The position numbers were made by a program, and so were the translations under genes. DNA of 64,000 bases. Source: Xiphydria camelus. Taxonomy: Eukaryota; Arthropoda; Insecta; Hymenoptera; Xiphydriidae. Where the stretch lies: assembly GCA_963678675.1 (NCBI GenBank), contig OY783194.1:18764278-18828277 (forward strand), given 5' to 3'. Shown one piece after another: positions 42,391-51,600 of this stretch (positions are counted from its first letter, which is position 1; each line of letters opens with the position of its first letter). The notes under the pieces are model-generated. The model was not told the DNA's origin. It ran no database searches and worked only from the letters and a program-made list of their open reading frames with translations.

Positions 42391-44144
42391 CAGGGTTGGT
42401 CATAAAGTCGTAACACACAAAAGTTGCATTTTTTCTAATGGAAACCCCTGTATATTATTGGATATATCAATTCGTCCTTCAATTTTGCGCAATAATTGTA
42501 ATTAACATAATGCACTTAAATTCAACCGTTTCCGAGTTATCCAGTTTTGAAAATTTTAAATATGTTATAAAAAGTAAAAAACCGAAAAAGACCTTTGAAT
42601 AAACCCCACTAAATAATTCAAATTTAAACATTTATTTGAACGAGGAACAATTATTTTCGATAGTCAATACCTAATTTGTAACAATATTTAAAGTAAATTG
42701 AAAATAGAAGTTTGAAAATGGCACCTAAAAACCGAGAAAATATTATGTTGAATAAAAAACGCATTTTTTTTATTTGATAAGGTGTTCAAATTGTGCACCA
42801 TTCACTGCTTGACAATGTGCCAATCTTGTATAAAACCGTACATCACGTTGTTCAATTGATTTTCATTCACAAGCTGAATTTCGTCGATTGTCCGCTGCCT
42901 GAGCTCATTAATATCCCGTGGTTTAGTTTTGTAAACCCTAGTTTTCAGGTGACCCCAGAGGAAGTAGTCAAGAGGCGTTAAATCGGGTGACCTGGCCGGC
43001 CACTCAATTGCGCCTCGCCTTCCGATCCATCTTAGAGGAAAAACTTCATTCAAATATGCCCTGACTTCGCGGCCGAAATGGGGAGGCGCCCCATCTTGTT
43101 GAAACCATGTCGATGCATAACCTTCACCGACGGCTCCATGAATGCCAGGCACAATCAAATTTTGTAACAATTCCAAATATTTTCTGGCATCTAGATTACC
43201 ATCTATGAAATATGGACCTATCACTTGTCTACCAATTATTCCGCACCAGACGTTAGTCTTTTCTGGTGTTTGGGTGTGATTATCAATCATCCAGTGTGGA
43301 TTAGAATCACTCCAATAACGACAATTATGACGGTTTAAGGTACCATTTAAATTAAATGTCGCTTCATCGCTGAAAACAATTTTTCTCGAAAAATGCACAT
43401 TTTCATCACATTTTTGCATCAACAATTCGCAAAGTTCCAATCGCCTGTCGTAGTCATCACCACTCAATTCTTGAACTAAAGTAACTTTATATGGGTGGAA
43501 TTTGCATCCTTTAAGAATACGATGCACTGAAAACGTGGAGATTTCGTGTTCTTGGGCAGCTTTTGGAATTGAAACATGCCTATCCTCAATGAAAGATTGC
43601 ATTACTTCTAAGCTTTTCTCTTCATTCGTCGCGCTTTTTGGGCGCCCTGTTCGCGGACGGTCTTTTACCGAACCAAACTGTTCAAAACGATGGACAGTTT
43701 TTTGAACAGTAGACTTAGCTATCGGCGGTCGAACTACAAACGTGTCATTAAACAAATTCGCCACTTGCTCATAGCTACGAACCCTATCACCATATCCTCT
43801 CATCATAAGGATAGAAATTCGCTCTTCTTCGGTTAATTGCATTGCACTGAGGGATTATTAAAGCAAAAAACCACGAAACTTTTAAGAAAATGACAATAGG
43901 TCGTCAACAAGACGTCGTCAAAACTAGGTACGACAGATGATCTCCATGGAAACTGACTCACTTTTTATAACATATTTAAAATTTTCAAAACTCGATAACT
44001 CGGAAACGGTTGAATTTAAGTGCATTATGTCAATTACAATTATTGCTCAAAATTGAAGGACGAATTGATATCTCCAATAATATACAGGGGTTTCCATTAG
44101 AAAAAATGCAACTTTTGTGTGTCACGACTTTATGACCAACCCTG
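42391..44144 (-). mobile_element. Apparently intact mariner
   Basis: CAGGGTTGGTCATAAAGTCG and complement form the ends, flanked by TA. The inverted ends extend about 190 bp, longer than typical for mariner. 1754 bp with one uninterrupted transposase gene. It is the innermost insertion of a stack of four or five, so the most recent. Confidence 0.9.
42802..43842 (-). CDS. Mariner-superfamily transposase, full length
   Basis: 346 codons with no defect. Cuts and joins its own ends at TA sites. The N terminus holds two helix-turn-helix units (about 5-60 and 75-115) with a GRPKS hook at 66-70 between them. The catalytic aspartates are D159 (FSDEATF), D250 (WFQQDGAPPH) and D287 (SPDLTPLDYFLWGH), 36 residues between the last two by my count, against 34 in classical mariner and 37 in mori-type elements. 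The length is normal for the family. The first ATG is well placed (MQLTEEERISIL). It may be active. Confidence 0.9.
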   Translation of the reverse strand: MQLTEEERISILMMRGYGDRVRSYEQVANLFNDTFVVRPPIAKSTVQKTVHRFEQFGSVKDRPRTGRPKSATNEEKSLEVMQSFIEDRHVSIPKAAQEHEISTFSVHRILKGCKFHPYKVTLVQELSGDDYDRRLELCELLMQKCDENVHFSRKIVFSDEATFNLNGTLNRHNCRYWSDSNPHWMIDNHTQTPEKTNVWCGIIGRQVIGPYFIDGNLDARKYLELLQNLIVPGIHGAVGEGYASTWFQQDGAPPHFGREVRAYLNEVFPLRWIGRRGAIEWPARSPDLTPLDYFLWGHLKTRVYKTKPRDINELRQRTIDEIQLVNENQLNNVMYGFIQDWHIVKQ

Positions 44145-44478
44145 TATAATTAAAACTTTAACTGTCTAGTAGACGCTTAAAAACCCTAAAACTTTTGTAT
44201 TTAACTTTGTTTGATACCTTGTATATTTTACCGAATAATCGACCGTTTCCAGACTTTTCTAAAGCCCTGTATATCAATAATAGATACAAATATTTTGTTT
44301 ATCAGGATTCATTGAATGAATGAATGAATGAATTCGTTTATTTATATGTCATAATTTGATTAATGTAACTGCGGATAAGCTATATGTATGTATATTATAA
44401 ATATAATAATCATAAAACGTACTTACATAAGATTTTTAACGAATGATGAAGGGATATCTCACCAGCATGCAGTGATAA

Positions 44479-44675
44479 GGCCCGGTGCACACAACCGATT
44501 TTTAAACGTGCGGTGCCGCTGCAGCGCCGGAATTGCGGCGGCGATACCATGGATAGTAGATTGTAGCACGTCACCGAAGGTGTGTGTGCAGCGCCACACA
44601 CATTCTATCTATGGTATCGCCGACCGCAATTCCGGCGCCGCAGCATTTAAAAGTCGGATGTGTGTACAGCGGCCC
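44479..44675. mobile_element. Harbinger-type MITE
   Basis: GGCCCGGTGCACACAACCGA...complement of GGGCCGCTGTACACACATCC, with TAA on the left and TTA on the right, which fits a TWA duplication. The arms contain GGCGCCGGAATTGCGG. It lies in the remaining right part of CAAGG copy 2. Confidence 0.7.
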
Positions 44676-45672
44676 TTATAGTCACGAGTCAAACACATTC
44701 CTATTATGCAAAACGTTATCGGCGTCAATGTCAACATAGATCCTGCGTCATTCAACGTTACCATTGAGGTTCATACGATATGTTATTTGTGTTGTTTGAA
44801 AAATACATGTCATTGATTCATTTCAATAAGTTTCATTTTTCATGTAATTGTAAGTAGGTACGTGTTTTGCTAAAATAATTAAAAACTGCATGAAATGTAT
44901 GTAAATAAAAATGTAGATATCTTTTCATAAGACTGTTTCACTGTTTACGTCAAAACGGCCTTAAAGTTCGAAGTTTTCTAAATTAAAAAAAGGATAATAA
45001 ACTGGGGATGTATGGAAAGAGGTAATTGAGAGGTATTTTTACATAAACTTAAGAAATCCAAAAACCGATTTTTATAGGTCGGTGGTGGGGGTAACTTAAA
45101 AAAATTTTTTTCCAGAATTTGTTCGCCCCAGTTTTATAGATCGAAAAAAACCATAAAACTTTTATTTGAACTTGTTTCCCTTATCTTTCACCGTTCGGGA
45201 GTTATTCCGTGAAGAAAGAAAAGAATTTTTTTGAAGGGATGATTTCACCCCTTAAAACCGTAATATGGCACCAATGAAATGTATTTTTGTATTACGCTTG
45301 AACTACTCTACTTGCACACGGAATGGCGGAATTTTCTGAATTTCCGGGTTCCCTAACTTCCCTTGTAAGTAATCGCGTCAGTCGGAATCAAGTGTTTTTA
45401 ACAGTCTACGGACTCCCAGTCGGTGTTACGCAGGAAAAACGCCATCTTACGGTCTAAAAGTAGACTGGAAAAGGCCTCGAAATGGGCATGAGTGAGGAAA
45501 ACACATATTATCATCAATTTGTTAACTCCTTAAATTTTAATATTTTCGCATCGTATGAGGTCCTAAAAATTCAATTGATACACACAAATTTCTATATCTA
45601 ATTGGTGAGCAATATTAAAAAATTTCTTAACATCTCCCTTTCAGTTTCCTTTTAATACTGATAAGTATTTAC

Positions 45673-48600
45673 CTTGCCACAAGCACGACAATGGTGTCGT
45701 CTCTTTAAGACAGTAAACTTGAGGTCACACAACATACAATTAGGTGCATCACTGTCAGGAACCCAGAATGGTGGTTGTTTACCAAGTACCATTACGGATT
45801 CCATTGAAGAACTTTCAGAAGCCTCTAGGGAAGGGTCTCCTACATGATCTAAATTTCCTTCAACATCTAATCGGTCCTGCCCTCCAGGTGTTGCTCCTGG
45901 CGAACCTGAAAATGAATACTTTATAAATATTATCCACTCGAGGAATCATTAAAAAATGGAAATAAGCAAAACACTAAGCGCTGATAATTCATTTTCGAAT
46001 ATAGAACAGAGCAAGTCGCGCGTGCGTCTTCAATGACCCAGGACACGCACGAAGTCGATATTTTGAAGTGAAGCTTCTTTGCTGAGGGGACTAAAAGCGT
46101 GGTATGCAACGAAAATTCCTCAAAAACCGTAACGAAACCCACACACTCCAGCGCTACCGTACGTGCCTCACTCATACACCGATCTCGACCCTGCCCCATT
46201 CCACTTAGGCCCTTCGCACACAACGCTACGCAGGTATCCGATACTCGACGAGTGTACACACACCACGCGACGCGACTTTCGTCGGTGATGCTATATATTA
46301 TACTCCCGCGACCGGCATGCTCAATAGGCCGATACTCGCGTCGCAGAGACTGTTCCGTCGCACAATTATGTTTTCTTTTATTTTACAACGATCTATTTTG
46401 TTGTTTGGCAATATGTTTATATGTACTCGAAAGAGCTATTTCTGCTCTACAAAACTGTTATAATTGTTATTTCGAATAATTAAATTTTTTATTATTTTTC
46501 TGGCTTATAGAAATGGAATATCCAGGGGGCACAAATCAGGCTTTTCTTTGCTTTTCATCGAGGTCAAAAAACTGCCGTATACGGAGAAGGTGTTATAGGC
46601 GAGTCTTTGATAAAAAAGATGTCGAAAATTCTGATTTTTTCCTCCTGGATATTCCATTTCTAAGCCTGAAAAATAATAAAAAATTGTTATTCGAATAAAC
46701 AATTATAACAGTTTTGTAGAGCAGAAAGAGCTCTTTCGAATGAATATAAACACTTTGCGGGACAGCAAACAAATCGTTTAGAAAATCGCAAAGAAAATAA
46801 AAGAAAACGCTACGAATTATTTTCCAACCCAATAGCATCGCGATCATAAATACTTCGTCAAACTAGGGTTCATCTCGCCATCAGCGAAGCAGTACATTTC
46901 GGCGAATCCAGGCTCCTAATGAGTTCGCAGTCCCGCACCTTTCCTGAAAGGGTTAATTACTGGACGAATCGGAATGAACCTTTGCCGAAATATTCGGTTA
47001 TCTTTTGAAATCGTCATTTCTCTCCTTTACAAAGCTAAATGCATTTCGAATGCATTCGAAATATAGCGGTATCTGCGAGAAGTGGTTCATTACAATTCGT
47101 TCGGTAATTAGCCTTCCGGGAAAGGTGCAGGACTGCGAATACATAAGCAGTCCTCGTTTGCCGAAACGTACCACCCGAACTGCGTGCACTATAATGTGCA
47201 CTATAATAGAATTTGTAATGTATGTGAAATTCTGAGAAACAGCGATTAATGTTTTATCACTGTCAAATTTGGAAGTAAAATTCCTTGATTCCGTTTATGA
47301 TTTTCTAGAAATTTGTCAGTTTAGTGAATACTTCGTTCGTTCGATCAAAGTTACTTCGTATACTGAGAAAAGAGTTTATTTCCAATTAATAAGTGTATAC
47401 TTGATTATGGCGGAAAAAATATTTTGTTAGACCAAGTAAGTAAATATACTGGGTGATTCTTTAATATTGCGACAAACTTCAAGGATGGGTTCCTTGGATG
47501 AAAATAAGAAAAAAAACAAACAAAACGTGTGGCCGCCACACGCGGAAGAAGTGAAACTTCGATACCAGTTTCTCTGAATTTGATTCCGGTGGTATTAGTT
47601 TCAATTGGCTCTACGAAGAAGCATTGTATTGTAGAAGACTTGTATAGAGCCAATTGAAATTAATACCATATCGGAATCAAATTCAGAGAAACTGGTATCG
47701 AAGTTTCACTTCTTCCGCGTGTGGCGGCCACACGTTTTTTTTATAAGTATGTAACACAAAATGTGGGTCATAAGTATAGTGTTTTATATAGGTATTTTCA
47801 GGTAAGCAACTCGATATTTTTAATATTTTAATTATCTCTTGCAATCATTTAAATTATACATCGAACTTTTTCCAATAGCTCAAAAGACACGCAAAATAAC
47901 GTACTTTCGTAAAATGTGTTAAACTAAATAAACAAAGTAAAATTACGGACTTACCACCTCATTTCCCAGACCTCCAAAATTACATCAAAACAGGGAACCT
48001 AAATCTTTTTAACTTCTGTTATTAGCAATGCTTCAAATTGATATAACTTACAATTATATCATAAAGAATTATCTTTTGCTTCAACATTTCAACTCGATGA
48101 CGTTTCCTTCTATCGAAGAAGTGACCAAAGCCTCATTGCGCACAATTACCCAACTCTCCTCTACACGATTCACACATGCAAGAATTATGGTATCCTGTGC
48201 AATAATATCTCATACAAGAATCACGCAAGATATCCTACGTACAAGAATCCTGTGAGTTCTTACAAGAATTGTACATGCATGATCGTATGTATTCCTGTTC
48301 CAACTCTCTATAAGAATTTTTTTTGTATGATCATCCGGGAAAATTTTTTTATATTTGATTATACAAGGTGTTTCATAAACATGCGGCACAACTTCAAGGA
48401 ATGATTCCCTCGATGATTCTAAGCATTTTACCCTATGATGATTTTTCGAAAAATGCACCGTTTCGGCGCTAGAGGGCGATCGATGTTTATTGACTTAAGT
48501 ATTTATTTTACATTGTAAGGTCTACAATCTACAAGAATTATTGAAAATGTCCACCACCAGCCCGGATACATGTATCCAATCTTCTTCGCATGGACTGGCG

Positions 48601-51600
48601 AACTCTTTCAAACACATCCGGGTCATTTCTAATTGCATTACAACCCGCAATTATTCGTTGTCTCAAATCCTCTAGCACCGAAACAGCGCGTTTTTCGAAC
48701 AATCATCACAGGGAAAAAATGCTTAAAATCATCCAGGGAATCACCCCTTGAAGTTGTGCCGCATGTTTATGAAACACCCTGTATAGAATTGGATATAAGT
48801 AGATCTAAAATTTGTCTCTGTCCGATTATACAGAGTGTAAGTTCAGTCAGGGCCACTGGGTGTGTCGCCTACACCATCAGAAGCAAGCCCTCGGTCGAGT
48901 AGAGCTTCAATATAGACGGAGAGCCAGAGCCAAAAAAGGTCTCTGAATTTAATAAGCCCAGTTTTTTATAGTTTATTAGAGTGGTTACATTCATGGTCGG
49001 TAAATTTACGAAGTGTGCACGTCGAAAAGGCACCGTGACTGCACTGAGTGTAACCACTGTGTCTTTACGCTGTGAACCACTCAGTGTGTTCACTGTGTAG
49101 CCACGGTGCTTTTAGTTTGTGTACGCCACGCGATCATGCCACGGTGAGACCACAGTGACGCCACTACGTGGCAGCACTGCGTGCGGCTAGTGTGTAAATC
49201 CACGCTTTGCTGTCGGGGTTGAGATGATACATACCGTATGTATCATGCCAAATTAAACAAGCAGATATACCGACATTGCCGAAACTTTACCGACGGTCAA
49301 GAATTTTATAGTTAGAGTTGGCTTGAGAAGAGTGCGCTGTGTGTGCTGCGTGAGAGCGAAAAGTGTCAAACGTCTGATTTCCCGATAGCTGTTAATTCAA
49401 GAGATCGAAGTGTTTCGTGTATTATTCAATACTTCGATTTTCCGAATTGACAGCTATCGGGAAATCAGACGTTTGGCACTTTTCGCTCTCACGCAGCACA
49501 CACAGCGCACTCTTCTCAAGCCAACTCTAACTATAAAATTCTTGACCGTCGGTAAAGTTTCGGCAATGTCGGTATATCTGCTTGTTTAATTTGGCATGAT
49601 ACATACCGTATGTATCATGCCAAATTAAACAAGCAGATATACCGACATTGCCGAAACTTTACCGACGGTCAACAATTTTATAGTTAGAGTTGTCTTGAGA
49701 AGAGTGCGCTGTGTGTGCTGCGTGAGAGCGAAAAGTGTCAAACGTCTGATTTCCCGATAGCTGTTAATTCAAGAGATCGAAGTGTTTCGTCTATTATTCA
49801 ATACTTCGATTTTCCGAATTGACAGCTATCGGGAAATCAGACGTTTGACACTTTTCGCTCTCACGCAGCACACACAGCGCACTCTTCTCAAGCCAACTCT
49901 AACTATAAAATTCGTGACCGTCGGTAACGTTTCGGCAATGTCGGTAATTCTGCTTGTTTAATTTGGCATGATACCGTATGTCCCACTCTGTACGGGCCAG
50001 TTTGAAGTTACCTTCGGGGAGGCTTGGTCGGTACTTGAGTGATTTAATACCGGTAGAAGTCGAGTCGGTAGTTAGAGTTGGTGTCAATTCGGGAGATCGA
50101 AGCGTCTAACCACGAAATTATGAATTTGTGAATAATGGTGAGTAATTTCCATTCCATTTAAATCCATAATTTCGAGGTTAGACGCTTCGATCTCCCGAAT
50201 TTACACCAACTCTAACTATCGACTCGACTTTTACCCCCCGATAGCAAAGTGGCACCACAGTGACTGCACCCTGCTTTCACGCGGTGCATTCGAGTGCATG
50301 CACTGGGGTGTCCATCTGTCTGTGCACCGTGAAGCCACACTGCAGTCACGCAGTGTAAGTACGATGGTAAAAGTAGAATTTTGCAAAAAGGGGGCGATAA
50401 AGTAGGATTTCCCGCCTGCCTTATCCGCCTACTAGAGAGAGAGAGAGAGAGAGAGAGAGTGTCGGTTTTTTTTTCTCAAACCCGACCCGGCCAGGACTCG
50501 AACCTGCGATCTTTAGAAGACTGGGAACGCTTCTCGCATTCTACCAATTGCGCCATTGACTCTTTGTGGTGGAAGTCGACTAAGTTATACATATAATATC
50601 GATACCTGAAAGCAACAGTACTGTGACTAGTGAGATAAAGCCGAAAGCCGATTTCGAGCTATGTCAAACGTAAACTAAATTTTAAATATTTTTGCCGAGA
50701 TATCTCAGTGTTGCATTGTGTAAAGGCCGGTTTATATATATATATATATATCTCATTAAATTTTTAAAAATAATTTGATACTTTCCTTTTCAAAACAGTA
50801 GCGATTATGATAATTAATTATTCATTATTTATGAAATAATTCAGTACAATTTGCACTGTTTGAAACATTATTATAATATCAATTTTGTTATTTTCTAATT
50901 TAAAAATTCTTCTATCGGGGTGTGAAATCAATTAATTGTAAATTTACAACCGCACACATCCGCAGATCAAAATTTGTAACTAGTCACAAATTGCTTTCTG
51001 GGAACAAACCTATTATTATATCAATTTTGTTATTTTCTAATTTAACACATTCGCTGCCACTTTTAGATTGATTGCATCGCGCTCAGTGCCGGTAACAGAC
51101 TGAATAATTATATGTAATGTGCACGTCAATGTGTCTCCGATCGGAGCCGGCGGCACAGGCGCGAAGTGTCGACTGGCTCCGATCGGAGCCGGCGGCAGCA
51201 AACGACGTGTTAAAAATTTTGTGAAGACAATGAAGTTACCGACATTCATGGTCGGTAAATTTACGAAGTGTGCACGTCAAAAAGGCACCTTGACTGCACT
51301 GAGTGTAACTACTGTGTCTTTACGCTGTGAACCACTCAGTGTGTTCACTGTGTAGCCACGGTGCTTTTAGTTTGTGTACGCCACGCGATCACGCCACGGT
51401 GAGACCATAGTGGTGCCACTACGTGGCAGCACTGCGTACGGCTAGCGTGTAAATCCACGCTTTGCTGTCGGGGCCGGTATTAAATCACTCAAGTACCGAC
51501 CAAGCCTCCCCGAAGGTAACTTCAAACTGGCCCGTACAGAGTGCCCCGATAGCCAAGCGTGACTTTCACCCAAAAGTCACGCGGTGGCGTCACTGAGTGA

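Larger units (their letters stand above)
42266..44269. mobile_element. Palindromic MITE split at its centre
   Basis: CAGGGCTTTAGAAAAGTCTG...complement with TA on both sides (42264-42265, 44270-44271). About 124 bp on each side, so the MITE was about 250 bp of perfect inverted repeat. The mariner at 42391-44144 sits at its TATA centre. It is itself inside the Copia 5' LTR. Confidence 0.85.
36191..44279 (-). mobile_element. Ty1/Copia LTR retrotransposon
   Basis: Flanked by the 5 bp duplication ATAGA (36186-36190, 44280-44284). Transcribed on the minus strand. The 5' LTR is 41082-44279 (with two insertions) and the 3' LTR is 36191-36537. Internal region of about 4.5 kb with gag-protease, integrase-RT and RNase H. 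LTR ends form TATTG...CAATA. The polypurine tract GAGTGGGAG abuts the 3' LTR. Several stops make it non-autonomous, yet the LTRs are very similar, so it is fairly young. Confidence 0.9.
33644..45365 (+). mobile_element. CAAGG family copy 2, DDE_1 element
   Basis: CAAGGGAAGTTAGGGAACCC at 33644 and its complement at 45365. About 700 bp of the left end (33644-34345) are repeated inverted at 44690-45365. Flanking triplets are CAA and TAA, so the duplication seen in copies 1 and 3 is not exact here. It contains the transposase relic and the 8.1 kb Copia insertion. Without the insertion it would be about 3.6 kb, close to copy 1. Confidence 0.75.
32278..45493. mobile_element. Outer inverted ends enclosing CAAGG copy 2
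   Basis: CATGCCCATTTCGAGGCCTT, TAGACCGTAA(A/G)ATG and CACCGAC(C/T)GGGAGTCCG run in this order from 32278 and, inverted, down from 45493. The pair spans 13.2 kb but encloses copy 2 (33644-45365). The simplest reading is an older element or MITE into which copy 2 inserted. Words such as TCATTTCACGTTxCGTTCGT occur three times between 32400 and 33640, twice in tandem at 33480-33640. Confidence 0.5.

Noticed and set aside
42266..44269. One 2 kb mariner with compound ends
   Set aside because: There are two sets of ends, each with its own TA duplication, and the outer set alone forms a complete 250 bp palindrome, so these are two insertions.
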